Shown: positions 1-8,214 of the stretch, piece by piece
Numbering within the stretch: position 1 is the stretch's first letter
Layout: every line of letters begins with the position of its first letter
Assembly: GCF_001447385.1 (NCBI RefSeq)
Contig: NZ_LLWQ01000221.1
Location: 1-64,000, forward strand
From: Paracoccus sp. MKU1
GTDB lineage: Bacteria; Pseudomonadota; Alphaproteobacteria; Rhodobacterales; Rhodobacteraceae
DNA: 64,000 bases
Direction of reading: 5' to 3'
Translations under genes and position numbers: made by a program
Notes under the pieces: generated by a model
What the model saw: the letters and a program-made list of their open reading frames with translations, nothing else
Told to the model about the DNA's origin: nothing
The model's database searches: none

Positions 1-1
1 C

Positions 2-283
2 CACGTCTGCACCCTCGACTACATCGCAAAGATGCTGGGCGAAGACCCCGAGCTTCTCAAAGCCATCGTCTACAACGACGACAACCTGACCTATGGCTCG
101 ATCATCAGCGTCTATACCGGCCCGGATGACACCGTCACCGCCCTGACCGATGACGGTATCGATGAACTGAAAGACATGCTCAGGGACGCGCGCATCACCA
201 CCGAAACCTGGCACGCGTTCCTCGACGACTTTGTCGATGACGCGGAACTCGTCGCCCGCATCAAAACCCAATCGCCGCGGTAA
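2..283 (+). CDS. C-terminal part of an unrecognised acidic protein (cut by left edge)
   Basis: The frame is open from the first in-frame codon at position 2 and stops with TAA, leaving 93 visible residues. It is rich in Asp and Glu (for example TGPDD, DDFVDDAE) and has no membrane segment, signal peptide or cysteine cluster. An internal ATG at 32 could be a start, but no stop separates it from the edge and no clear ribosome site precedes it, so I read the gene as truncated. I do not recognise the family. The 220 bases after it are AT-rich and lead into a LuxR-type gene. Confidence 0.55.
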   Translation, partial: HVCTLDYIAKMLGEDPELLKAIVYNDDNLTYGSIISVYTGPDDTVTALTDDGIDELKDMLRDARITTETWHAFLDDFVDDAELVARIKTQSPR

Positions 284-504
284 CAATCGGTCGGTTACGG
301 AGAAGAAGAACTTTGGGAAGATTTTATGAATATCACCTTTGTTATCAATTGGTTTCATATATTCCCTCAGCTGCTTTAACCTAATATCAACTTAGGGAGA
401 GTACCTGATGGATTGATCCTTTGCGGTTCTTGGCAATATTCTTTCAAGGGTATCGGTTGCGGTGCAATTTATTCTAAAGAAATTTGGGAAAGAGTTCGGT
501 CAAC

Positions 505-1356
505 ATGGAAATGCTGAAAGACATTGAGGTCATCCTGGCGGCCCGTTCGACGCAGGCCGTCTGGCAACATTATGTCGCGCGATTGACCGGTCTCGGCTTT
601 CCCCATGTCTCCTATCATGCGGTGCAGATTCTCCAGGCGCCCTGCGACAGGATGCGCGACGACGGGGTTCTGCTCTCCAGCTATTCGCAGCGCCTGATGC
701 AGGAGCTTGCCGCGCTGGACCTGCTCGAAAGTGCGCCGATGCATCAGTGGCTTGCCCACAACCGGGGCAGTGAAAGCTGGGACTGGATGCAGCGGCGCCG
801 GCTGGCCGGACGGCTGAGCCCGCGAGAGGAGCGGGCGATGGATATCTTTGCGCGCTACGGCCATGTCGCGGGCTATGCGATCAGCATGGGCGAGGATGTG
901 GACCGGATTCGCGCGGGGGTGATTGTCGGCGGCCCGATCGGCATGCGGCAGGACAGGTTGGACGCGCTTTGGGCGCAGCATGGCCGCGTCGTCGAGGCGC
1001 TGAGCGGGCTTATGCACCTGCGCATCTCGAGCCTGCCTCATGTCGAGCGCGAAAGCCTGTTGACGCTGCGCCAGCGCGAGGTGCTGGAATGCATCTCGGT
1101 GGGCCGCACCACGCAGGAGATCGCCGGGATCCTGGAGGTTGCCCCGGCGACGGTGGAAAAGCATCTGCGGCTGGCGCGCAAGGCGCTGGGGGCAAAGACC
1201 ACGGCCCAGGCGATCCTGCTGGCCGCCAGCCGCAAGCAGATCTTCAATTCCACTGCGGAGCCGCGTCACGTCTCGCAGGACGGCACCTTTCATCCCGAAA
1301 GGAAGGGCAGGTCTCAACCGGGTGCGCCGGGCCTTCCGATCTGTTGCGCACATTGA
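505..1356 (+). CDS. LuxR-family transcriptional regulator (solo, autoinducer-binding-like)
   Basis: The 283-residue protein has a C-terminal LuxR/GerE helix-turn-helix at about residues 180-240 (LTLRQREVLECISVGRTTQE, then VEKHLRLARKALGAK). The N-terminal 170 residues have the size and Trp/Tyr-rich look of an autoinducer-binding domain, but the usual Asp-Pro acyl-homoserine-lactone signature is not evident. ATG at 505 is preferred over an in-frame TTG at 484 because GGGAAAGAG ends 9 bases before it. No luxI-like synthase is in the window, so it looks like a solo LuxR. About 35 residues follow the HTH, which is longer than usual. The upstream DNA (300-480) is far more AT-rich than its neighbours. 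Confidence 0.85.
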   Translation: MEMLKDIEVILAARSTQAVWQHYVARLTGLGFPHVSYHAVQILQAPCDRMRDDGVLLSSYSQRLMQELAALDLLESAPMHQWLAHNRGSESWDWMQRRRLAGRLSPREERAMDIFARYGHVAGYAISMGEDVDRIRAGVIVGGPIGMRQDRLDALWAQHGRVVEALSGLMHLRISSLPHVERESLLTLRQREVLECISVGRTTQEIAGILEVAPATVEKHLRLARKALGAKTTAQAILLAASRKQIFNSTAEPRHVSQDGTFHPERKGRSQPGAPGLPICCAH

Positions 1357-1386
1357 GCCCGCAGCAACCGAATACCGGTGCGATAT

Positions 1387-1415
1387 GCAAGAACGCCGGT
1401 CCGAAAGGGCCGGCG
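1387..1415 (-). terminator. Hairpin terminator at the rpsB-tsf 3' end
   Basis: A 9-bp stem (1394-1402 with 1407-1415, one G-T pair) closes a GAAA/TTTC tetraloop. On the minus strand it is followed by TTCTTG. It sits 26 bases after the tsf stop and 38 bases after the converging luxR-like gene, so it may serve both directions. Confidence 0.6.
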
Positions 1416-1440
1416 CTTGCAATTCGCGGGCGGGCGGGGA

Positions 1441-2352
1441 TCAGGCGCCGGCGCGGGTCTTGGCGACTTCGGCGGCGAAGTCCTCTTCCTTCTTCTCGAT
1501 GCCTTCGCCGACCATCACGCGGGCATAGCCGGTAATCTCGACGCCGGCCTCTTTCGCGGCCTGCTCGACGGTCAGGTCGGGATTGACCACGAAGGGCTGG
1601 CCCAGCAGCGTGTTCTCGGCGACGAATTTCTTCATCCGGCCGGGGATGATGTTGTTCTGGATCACGGCCTCGGGCTTCGGCTTGGCCGAGGCGGCGTTCT
1701 CCTCGAGCGCCTTGGCGGTCTGCACTTCCAGTTCACGCGCCAGCAGCGCCGGGTCGAGCGTCGCTTCCGACAGCGAGACCGGGTTGGTCGCGGCGATATG
1801 CATGGCGAATTGCTTGCCGATGGCCTGCGCCTTCTCGACGTCGCCCTTCAGCGCCACCAGCACGCCGATCTTGCCCAGGCCCTCGGCCGCGGCGTTATGG
1901 ACGTAGGAGACGACGGTGTCGCCTTCCAGCGCATGCATCCGGCGCAGGGTCATGTTCTCGCCGATGCGGGCGATGGCGTCGGTGATGACGTCCGAGACCG
2001 GCTTGCCGTTCAGATGCGTGGCCTTCAGCACTTCGACATCCGTGGCGGTTTCCAGCGCCACGGCGGTGATTTCGCGCACCAGCTGCTGGAAGTCGGCGTT
2101 CTTGGCGACGAAATCGGTTTCCGAGTTGATCTCCACCGCGACGCCGCGGCCTGCCGTGACCTGCACCCCGACAAGGCCCTCGGCGGCGACGCGGTCGGCC
2201 TTTTTCGCGGCCTTGGCCAGACCCTTGGTGCGCAGCCAGTCGATGGCGGCTTCCATGTCGCCATTGGTTTCGGTCAGCGCCTTCTTGGCGTCCATCATGC
2301 CCGCGCCGGTCGTTTCACGCAGGTCTTTCACCATCGCAGCGGTGATAGCCAT
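1441..2352 (-). CDS. tsf: Translation elongation factor Ts
   Basis: EF-Ts releases GDP from EF-Tu during translation. The 303-residue protein has the N-terminal UBA-like segment with LRETTGAGMMDAKKAL (residues 11-26) and the core signature TDFVAKN (79-85), which contacts the EF-Tu nucleotide site. Length matches the usual bacterial form. It follows rpsB on the same strand with a 97-base gap, the classic rpsB-tsf operon, and ends at a hairpin terminator. The start has a good GGAGAC ribosome site just upstream. Confidence 0.98.
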   Translation of the reverse strand: MAITAAMVKDLRETTGAGMMDAKKALTETNGDMEAAIDWLRTKGLAKAAKKADRVAAEGLVGVQVTAGRGVAVEINSETDFVAKNADFQQLVREITAVALETATDVEVLKATHLNGKPVSDVITDAIARIGENMTLRRMHALEGDTVVSYVHNAAAEGLGKIGVLVALKGDVEKAQAIGKQFAMHIAATNPVSLSEATLDPALLARELEVQTAKALEENAASAKPKPEAVIQNNIIPGRMKKFVAENTLLGQPFVVNPDLTVEQAAKEAGVEITGYARVMVGEGIEKKEEDFAAEVAKTRAGA

Positions 2353-2449
2353 CGGGAGTCTCCTTGCTTTTCAATGCGTCAGGCGGGGTTTATCCCCGCC
2401 TGATGAATGTTCCGTAAACCTGTCGCGGCCCGGTCCGGGCCAGGGTCGA

Positions 2450-3229
2450 TCAGGCTTCGGCGGCTTCCTCGGCGGTCTCGCCCGCCAGGGCTTCCTCGAC
2501 GCTGGCTTCCAGCGCGCCAAGGTCCACGCCGGCGGCGCCCATCTGGGCGGTCATGCCGTCCAGCGCGGCGCGGCTGACGAGGTCGCAGTAAAGCGCGATG
2601 GCGCGGGCAGCGTCGTCATTGCCCGGAATGACATAGTCCACGCCCTTGGGCGAGCAGTTGGTATCGACCACGGCGACGACCGGGATGCCCAGCTTCTTCG
2701 CCTCGGCGATGGCCAGGTCTTCCTTGTTCACGTCGATGACGAACAGCAGGTCCGGCAGGCCACCCATCTCGCGGATGCCGCCCAGCGAGGCTTGCAGCTT
2801 GGCCTGCTCGCGCTCCATTTGCAGCCGTTCCTTCTTGGTCAGGCCCTCGGCGCCCGAGGACAGGGTCTCGTCCAGCGCCTTCAGCCGCTGGATCGACTGC
2901 GAGACGGTCTTCCAGTTGGTCAGCGTGCCGCCCAGCCAGCGGTGGTTCATGTAATACTGCGCCGATTTCTCGGCGGCTTCGGCGACGGCCTTCTGCGCCT
3001 GGCGCTTGGTGCCGACGAACAGAACCCGGCCGCCCTTGGCGACGGTGTCGCGCACGACCTGCAACGCCGCGTCCAGCATCGGCACGGTCTGGGTCAGGTC
3101 GAGAATGTGGATGCCGTTGCGTTCACCATAGATGAACTCGGCCATGCGAGGGTTCCAGCGCTGGGTCTGGTGGCCGTAGTGAACGCCAGCTTCAAGCAGC
3201 TGACGCATGGAGAATTCGGGAAGCGCCAT
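2450..3229 (-). CDS. rpsB: 30S ribosomal protein S2
   Basis: S2 is a 30S subunit head/platform protein, here 259 residues. The family opening (FSMRQLLEAGVHYGHQTQRW) and the IYGERNGIHILDL segment are present. Two in-frame ATGs compete: 3235 (MDMALPEF) and 3229 (MALPEF). The GGAAAGGA site sits only about 2 bases before the first but 7-8 before the second, so 3229 is chosen. The frame stays open far upstream, but that extension has no S2 similarity and covers the leader. First gene of the rpsB-tsf operon. Confidence 0.97.
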   Translation of the reverse strand: MALPEFSMRQLLEAGVHYGHQTQRWNPRMAEFIYGERNGIHILDLTQTVPMLDAALQVVRDTVAKGGRVLFVGTKRQAQKAVAEAAEKSAQYYMNHRWLGGTLTNWKTVSQSIQRLKALDETLSSGAEGLTKKERLQMEREQAKLQASLGGIREMGGLPDLLFVIDVNKEDLAIAEAKKLGIPVVAVVDTNCSPKGVDYVIPGNDDAARAIALYCDLVSRAALDGMTAQMGAAGVDLGALEASVEEALAGETAEEAAEA

Positions 3230-3566
3230 GTCCATATCCTTTCCGGTTTGCGCCTTGGCGGGGCTTTCAGGGGCTGACCCCAACCGGTGGACCGTCGAAG
3301 GATGTCTCCCTCCGGGGCCCGACCCCGCCTGTGAAGTGCGCGCGAGATAGTCCCTTTGCGTCGCGAATGCAAGCCCTGCCCGCGGGAAATGCGCCCGCTT
3401 GCGCAAGAAAACCGCAAGGATGAGGGATTGCCCCGGCGTCCCGGCGCGCGTCAACCGAAGTTTAATCTTTCTGCGCGATTTTTGCACGAAACGGTTTGGA
3501 ATCGGAGGGCGGCATGGTGGCACGCGGCAGGATGAAACGGCGATGGCGCCAGGGCGGGGGGTGGAG
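3230..3566. other. Intergenic region between divergent rpsB and receiver-like gene
   Basis: No gene is seen in these 337 bases. They must carry the rpsB promoter (minus) and whatever drives the receiver-like gene (plus). Two short perfect GC hairpins lie in the rpsB leader: GGGG-CTGA-CCCC at 3270-3281 and CGGGG-CCCGA-CCCCG at 3313-3327. The stretch 3440-3490 is locally AT-rich (TTTAATCTTT) and is a plausible promoter location, but I cannot fix the -35/-10 boxes. Confidence 0.5.
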
Positions 3567-3932
3567 ATGGCGCTGACGATTCTGGTCCAGCACAGCAATC
3601 GCGAGCTGCGCGAGCATGCCGCCGCGGTGCTGGAGGCGGCGGGCATGGCGGTGCGGCAAGCCAGCGACGGCACTCAGGGGCTGGCCGCGCTCGAAACGGC
3701 GCCGGTCGATGTCATCCTCACCGGCATCAACATGCCGCAGCTCGACGGTTTCGGCTTCATCGAGGCGGTGCGGGGGCGCGACCGGCTGCGGGCGATTCCG
3801 ATTCTGGTCATGGCGGTCTCGGCCACGCCCGAGTTGAAGACCCGCGCCCGCAATGCCGGGGCGGCGGGCTGGCTGCCGCATCCGCTCGATCCCGCCCGGC
3901 TGGTCGAGACGGTGCGCATCGTCACCGCCTGA
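3567..3932 (+). CDS. Receiver-domain (CheY-like) protein without the phosphoacceptor aspartate
   Basis: A 121-residue single-domain protein with the CheY fold pattern: ILVQHSNRELREHAAAVLEA, then VDVILTGINMPQLDGFGFI, then IPILVMAVSATPELKTRA. In a normal receiver the second motif reads T/S-D-x-N/M-P; here the Asp is Gly (ILTGINMP). The N-terminal acidic pair is Gln-His (LVQHS) and the usual Lys-Pro near the C-terminus is His-Pro (LPHPLDP). It is therefore probably not phosphorylated and may act as a constitutive or protein-binding pseudo-receiver. ATG at 3567 is chosen because it begins the fold; ATG at 3543 is an alternative with AGGAT about 9 bases upstream. No histidine kinase is adjacent. 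Confidence 0.8.
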   Translation: MALTILVQHSNRELREHAAAVLEAAGMAVRQASDGTQGLAALETAPVDVILTGINMPQLDGFGFIEAVRGRDRLRAIPILVMAVSATPELKTRARNAGAAGWLPHPLDPARLVETVRIVTA

Positions 3933-3987
3933 TGGACGACGCCAAGCTTGCGCCCGCGCCCATCAGGCGCTACGGAACAGGCAGGAT

Positions 3988-4063
3988 GCCGGTTTAGCTC
4001 AGCTGGTAGAGCAGCTGATTTGTAATCAGAAGGTCGCGGGTTCGATTCCTGCAACCGGCACCA
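3988..4063 (+). tRNA. tRNA-Thr (TGT anticodon)
   Basis: A full 76-base cloverleaf with encoded CCA. The acceptor stem GCCGGTT (3988-3994) pairs with AACCGGC (4053-4059), discriminator A. The D-arm contains TAGCTCAG, the T-loop TTCGATTC. The anticodon loop TTTGTAA (4019-4025) gives TGT at 4021-4023. Confidence 0.98.
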
Positions 4064-4191
4064 TGATCCAGTTGCGGACGGGCGGCCGTCCGGCAGGTGT
4101 CTTTGGTGCGGTCCTGGCGAAGCTGTGGTCTGGCTGGCGGGATTCGGCTTCAGGCATGGTTCGGGCCGCTCGCACCAGAATCCGAGGACCC

Positions 4192-4776
4192 ATGCCCTTC
4201 ACCATCGCCATCGACGGACCCGCCGCCTCGGGCAAGGGTACCATTGCCCGGGCGCTCGCCCGGCATTTCGGCTTTGCCCATCTCGACACCGGGCTGCTTT
4301 ACCGCGCGGTCGGCGCCAGGGGCGGCGATCCCGTCGCCGCGGCCCGAAGCCTTGCCCCCGAGGATCTGGCCCGCGACGACCTGCGCAGCGCCGAGGCCGG
4401 GCAGGCCGCCAGCCGCGTGGCCGCCATCCCCGAGGTGCGGGCCGCGCTGGTCGAGTTCCAGCGTTGCTTCGCGCGGCGGGAGCCGGGCGCGGTGCTGGAC
4501 GGGCGGGACATCGGCACGGTGATTTGCCCCGAGGCCGAGTTGAAGCTCTATGTCACCGCCAGCGACGAGACGCGCGCCCGCCGCCGGGCGCTGGAGCTCG
4601 GCGCCGACGAGGCCCGGATCCTGGCCGAACTGCGCGAGCGCGATGCCCGCGACGCAGCCCGCGACGTTGCGCCGATGCGCCCGGCCGAGGATGCGCTGCT
4701 GCTCGACACCACCGGGATGAGCATCGACGAGGCCGTGGCCCGCGCCATCGCCTGCGCCAAGGAGGCCGGCGCATGA
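4192..4776 (+). CDS. cmk: Cytidylate kinase
   Basis: Phosphorylates CMP and dCMP to the diphosphates. The 194-residue protein opens with the family P-loop (GPAASGKGT, residues 9-17), followed by HLDTGLLYRAV and the NMP-binding DGRDIGT motif (about 101-107). It is about 30 residues shorter than the E. coli enzyme, mainly in the NMP-binding region. ATG at 4192 is chosen because it gives the correct N-terminus (MPFTIAIDGP) with GAGGA just upstream; the longer frame runs back through the tRNA. Its TGA overlaps the next start (ATGA). In many alphaproteobacteria cmk lies just before rpsA, as here with one gene between. Confidence 0.95.
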   Translation: MPFTIAIDGPAASGKGTIARALARHFGFAHLDTGLLYRAVGARGGDPVAAARSLAPEDLARDDLRSAEAGQAASRVAAIPEVRAALVEFQRCFARREPGAVLDGRDIGTVICPEAELKLYVTASDETRARRRALELGADEARILAELRERDARDAARDVAPMRPAEDALLLDTTGMSIDEAVARAIACAKEAGA

Positions 4777-5852
4777 GTCTGCGTTTCCAGCTTTCCGACC
4801 TGCGCGTGCCGGTGATCCAGGCGCCGATGGCCGGCACCGCCACGCCGTCCCTTGCGGCCGAGGTCAGCCGGGCAGGGGGGCTGGGCTCGCTGGGCCTGGC
4901 CGCCTCGGGCGCCGCCCAGGCGGCCGCCATGATGGCCGAGACGCGCGAGCGGCTCGGTTCGGATCGCTTTGGCGTCAACCTGTTCTGTCACCGCCCCGCC
5001 CAGGCCGATCCTGCGCGGGAAAAGGCGTGGCTCGACTATCTCGCCCCCGAATTCCGCCGCTTCGGTGCCGAGCCTCCGGTCCGGATCGAGGAGATCTATC
5101 GCAGCTTTCTCGTCGATGACGACATGCTGGGCGCCGTGCTGGCGGCGCGGCCGGCGCTGGTCAGCTTCCATTTCGGCCTGCCCCCGGCCGGGCGCATCGC
5201 CGCGCTGCGCGACAGCGGTGCCGTGTTGGCGGCGACCGCGACCTCGCGGGCCGAGGCGCTGGCGATCCGCGACGCCGGGCTCGACCTGATCATCGCCCAG
5301 GGCTACGAGGCAGGCGGGCATCGCGGCATCTTCGATCCCGACGGCCCCGACGATCGGCTTCCGACCGAGGCGCTGCTGCGCGAGCTGCTTGATCTCGGCC
5401 TGCCGGTCATCGCGGCCGGCGGCATCATGGACGGCGCGGATGCGGCACGGTTCCTCAAGGCCGGGGCGGCCGCGGTGCAGATGGGCACCGCCTTCGTCGC
5501 CTGCCCGGAGTCGGCGGCCAATGAGGCCTACCGCAGCCGGCTCGCCGCGGCAAAGCCGGGCGATATGGTGATGACCCGCGCCATTTCCGGCCGGCCGGCG
5601 CGCGGGCTTGCCAATCGGCTGACCGCGCTCGGCGAGGCGGAGGCTGCGCCGCCCCTGCCGGATTACCCGATCACCTATGACGCGGCCAAGCGGCTGCATG
5701 CGGTGGCCGGGGGCTCGGATTACGCGGCGCAATGGGCCGGAACCGAGGCGCCGCGCGCCCGTCCCATGCCGGCCGCCGATCTGGTGGCGGTGCTGGAGCA
5801 GGAGATTCGGGCGCATTTCCCCAGCCTCGGCGCTTGCCAGAACGGCCGATGA
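4773..5852 (+). CDS. Nitronate monooxygenase-family FMN enzyme (2-nitropropane dioxygenase-like)
   Basis: A predicted FMN-dependent TIM-barrel oxidoreductase of the nitronate monooxygenase family, 359 residues. Visible signatures are IQAPMAG (15-21), AQGYEAGGHRG (about 174-184, containing the family's His), IAAGGIMDG and AVQMGTAFVACPES (about 234-247). Members oxidise alkyl nitronates such as propionate 3-nitronate, but the true substrate here is unknown. It starts inside the cmk stop (ATGA), so the two are translationally coupled. About 160 bases separate it from rpsA. Confidence 0.88.
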   Translation: MSLRFQLSDLRVPVIQAPMAGTATPSLAAEVSRAGGLGSLGLAASGAAQAAAMMAETRERLGSDRFGVNLFCHRPAQADPAREKAWLDYLAPEFRRFGAEPPVRIEEIYRSFLVDDDMLGAVLAARPALVSFHFGLPPAGRIAALRDSGAVLAATATSRAEALAIRDAGLDLIIAQGYEAGGHRGIFDPDGPDDRLPTEALLRELLDLGLPVIAAGGIMDGADAARFLKAGAAAVQMGTAFVACPESAANEAYRSRLAAAKPGDMVMTRAISGRPARGLANRLTALGEAEAAPPLPDYPITYDAAKRLHAVAGGSDYAAQWAGTEAPRARPMPAADLVAVLEQEIRAHFPSLGACQNGR

Positions 5853-6014
5853 AGGCTATATCGCGCCCGTCAGGGTAAACGATGGGGCCAGAACGGGCCG
5901 CTTCAACAGGGTCGGGCGCATGCCGCGACCCTTTGCGCTTATCCCGGCATCTACAAAAAGACCGGCGGAGCCAACCGCATGGCCAGCAATGATCGAAAAG
6001 GAAACTGGATATAT

Positions 6015-7694
6015 ATGTGCGCTAAAGCGACCATGGAGGAATTCGAGGCCCTCCTGAATGAAAGCCTCGCCATCGACACGCCCGAAGAGGGTTCGGTCGT
6101 CAAGGGCAAGGTCATCGCCATCGAGGCGGGCCAGGCCATCATCGACGTCGGCTACAAGATGGAAGGCCGTGTCGATCTGAAAGAATTTGCCAATCCCGGC
6201 GAAGCTCCCGCCATCGCCATCGGCGATGAGGTCGAGGTCTATCTCGACCGCGTCGAGAACGCCCGTGGCGAAGCCTCGATCTCGCGCGAGAAAGCCCGCC
6301 GCGAAGAGGCCTGGGACCGCCTGGAGAAAGCCTATGCCGCGGAAGAGCGCGTCGAAGGCGCCATCTTCGGTCGCGTCAAGGGCGGCTTCACCGTCGATCT
6401 GGGCGGTGCCGTGGCCTTCCTGCCCGGCAGCCAGGTCGATGTGCGCCCCGTGCGCGACGCCGGCCCGCTGATGGGGCTGAAGCAGCCCTTCCAGATCCTG
6501 AAAATGGATCGCCGCCGCGGCAATATCGTCGTGTCGCGCCGCGCCATCCTGGAAGAAAGCCGCGCCGAGCAGCGCGCCGAGGTCATCGCCAACCTGTCGG
6601 AAGGCCAGACCGTCGAGGGCGTGGTCAAGAACATCACCGAATACGGCGCCTTCGTCGATCTGGGCGGTGTTGACGGCCTGCTGCACGTCACCGACATGGC
6701 CTGGCGCCGCGTCAACCACCCGTCCGAGATCCTGTCGATCGGCGAGACCGTCAAGGTCCAGGTCGTCAAGATCAACAAGGACACCCACCGCATCAGCCTG
6801 GGCATGAAGCAGCTTCAGGCCGACCCGTGGGATACCGTGGCCGACAAGTTCCCGATCGGCTCGGTCCATACCGGCCGCGTGACCAACATCACCGATTACG
6901 GCGCTTTCGTGGAGCTGGAAGCCGGTGTCGAGGGCCTGGTCCACGTCTCGGAAATGAGCTGGACCAAGAAGAACGTCCATCCCGGCAAGATCGTCTCGAC
7001 CTCGCAGGAAGTCGACGTCATGGTGCTGGAGATCGACGAAGCCAAGCGCCGCGTGTCGCTGGGTCTCAAGCAGACCATGCGCAACCCGTGGGAGGTCTTT
7101 GCCGAGACCCATCCGGTCGGCACCGTCATCGAGGGCGAAGTCAAGAACATCACCGAATTCGGTCTGTTCGTGGGCCTGGAAGGCGATATCGACGGCATGG
7201 TCCACCTGTCGGACATCTCGTGGGATACCCGCGGCGAGGAAGCCATCCAGGACTTCCGCAAGGGCGACGTGGTGAAAGCCGTGGTCCAGGAAGTCGACAT
7301 CGAGAAGGAGCGCATCTCGCTCTCGATCAAGGCGCTGGAAAACGACGCGATGGCCGAGGCCGTCGAGGGCGTCAAGCGCGGCTCGGTCATCACCGTCACC
7401 GTGACGGCGATCGAGGATGGCGGCATCGAGGTCGAATATAACGGCATGAAGTCCTTCATCCGCCGTTCGGACCTGGCCCGCGACCGCCAGGACCAGCGTC
7501 CCGAGCGCTTCCAGGTCGGCGACCACGTCGATGTCCGCGTCACCAATATCGACACCAAGACCCGCCGTCTGGGCCTGTCGATCAAGGCGCGCGAAATCGC
7601 CGAAGAGAAGGAAGCCGTCGAACAGTATGGCAGCTCGGATTCGGGCGCCTCGCTGGGCGACATCCTGGGCGCTGCGCTCAAAGGTCGCGGCTGA
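6015..7694 (+). CDS. rpsA: 30S ribosomal protein S1
   Basis: S1 binds mRNA on the 30S subunit and helps load structured messages. Six S1/OB-fold repeats are visible, with recurrent phrases such as GxVxNITxYGAFV, DGLLHVTDMAW, EGLVHVSEMSW and RRVSLGLKQ. From ATG 6015 (MCAKATMEEFEALLNES) the protein is 559 residues, matching alphaproteobacterial S1. An upstream in-frame ATG at 5979 with GGAG 8 bases before it would add 12 residues and cannot be excluded. It ends in QYGSSDSGASLGDILGAALKG and is followed by a strong terminator. Confidence 0.97.
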   Translation: MCAKATMEEFEALLNESLAIDTPEEGSVVKGKVIAIEAGQAIIDVGYKMEGRVDLKEFANPGEAPAIAIGDEVEVYLDRVENARGEASISREKARREEAWDRLEKAYAAEERVEGAIFGRVKGGFTVDLGGAVAFLPGSQVDVRPVRDAGPLMGLKQPFQILKMDRRRGNIVVSRRAILEESRAEQRAEVIANLSEGQTVEGVVKNITEYGAFVDLGGVDGLLHVTDMAWRRVNHPSEILSIGETVKVQVVKINKDTHRISLGMKQLQADPWDTVADKFPIGSVHTGRVTNITDYGAFVELEAGVEGLVHVSEMSWTKKNVHPGKIVSTSQEVDVMVLEIDEAKRRVSLGLKQTMRNPWEVFAETHPVGTVIEGEVKNITEFGLFVGLEGDIDGMVHLSDISWDTRGEEAIQDFRKGDVVKAVVQEVDIEKERISLSIKALENDAMAEAVEGVKRGSVITVTVTAIEDGGIEVEYNGMKSFIRRSDLARDRQDQRPERFQVGDHVDVRVTNIDTKTRRLGLSIKAREIAEEKEAVEQYGSSDSGASLGDILGAALKGRG

Positions 7695-7714
7695 GCCGTG
7701 ATCGGCTGAACTTT

Positions 7715-7743
7715 GCGCCCCCGGCTTGTCCGGGGGCGCTTTT
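7715..7743 (+). terminator. Intrinsic terminator after rpsA
   Basis: A perfect 10-bp GC stem (7715-7724 with 7730-7739), loop CTTGT, followed directly by TTTT. Textbook rho-independent terminator 20 bases after the rpsA stop. Confidence 0.93.
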
Positions 7744-7890
7744 CGTTGCGGATCGCCGCCGATTGAACCATAAAGTCTTGAAAAGCACGGCAACCAATCC
7801 GCCGACCATGCGTTCTGTCGTTGAATGCCGCGATGTCTGACCTATGATCGGGCGGCAGGAATTGTTGGAACACCAGATTCAGGAACCGCA

Positions 7891-8178
7891 ATGATCCGAT
7901 CCGAACTGATCCAGAAGATCTCCGAAGAAAACCCGCATCTGTTCCAGCGCGATGTCGAGCGGATCGTGAATACCGTCTTCGAGGAGATCATCGAGGCGAT
8001 GGCCCGGGGCGACCGGGTGGAATTGCGCGGCTTCGGCGCCTTCTCGGTCAAGAAGCGGGACGCGCGCCAGGGCCGCAACCCGCGCACCGGCGAAACCGTC
8101 AGCGTGGACGAAAAGCACGTGCCCTTCTTCAAGACCGGCAAGCTCCTGCGTGAACGGTTGAACGGCGACGCCGAATAG
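7891..8178 (+). CDS. ihfB: Integration host factor subunit beta
   Basis: The beta subunit of the DNA-bending heterodimer IHF, 95 residues, HU/IHF fold. It has the N-terminal MIRSELIQKI helix, the RGFGAFSVKKR strand and the DNA-intercalating arm QGRNPRTGE. ATG 7891 has AGGA about 6 bases upstream; the extra 22 residues possible upstream are not family-like. The partner subunit gene ihfA is also in this window at 43.4-43.7 kb. lapA-like and trpF follow in the same direction, an order common in Rhodobacteraceae. Confidence 0.96.
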   Translation: MIRSELIQKISEENPHLFQRDVERIVNTVFEEIIEAMARGDRVELRGFGAFSVKKRDARQGRNPRTGETVSVDEKHVPFFKTGKLLRERLNGDAE

Positions 8179-8214
8179 GCCAGATTGCCGGCGACAATCT
8201 CTGCGGGGTAAGGC

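Noticed and set aside
3244..3673. N-terminal extension of rpsB
   Set aside because: No S2 family has it; the ribosome site and conserved N-terminus fit 3229.
5856..7793. A 645-codon minus-strand frame opposite rpsA
   Set aside because: Periodic pattern mirrors the S1 repeats of rpsA; no recognisable family and no ribosome site.
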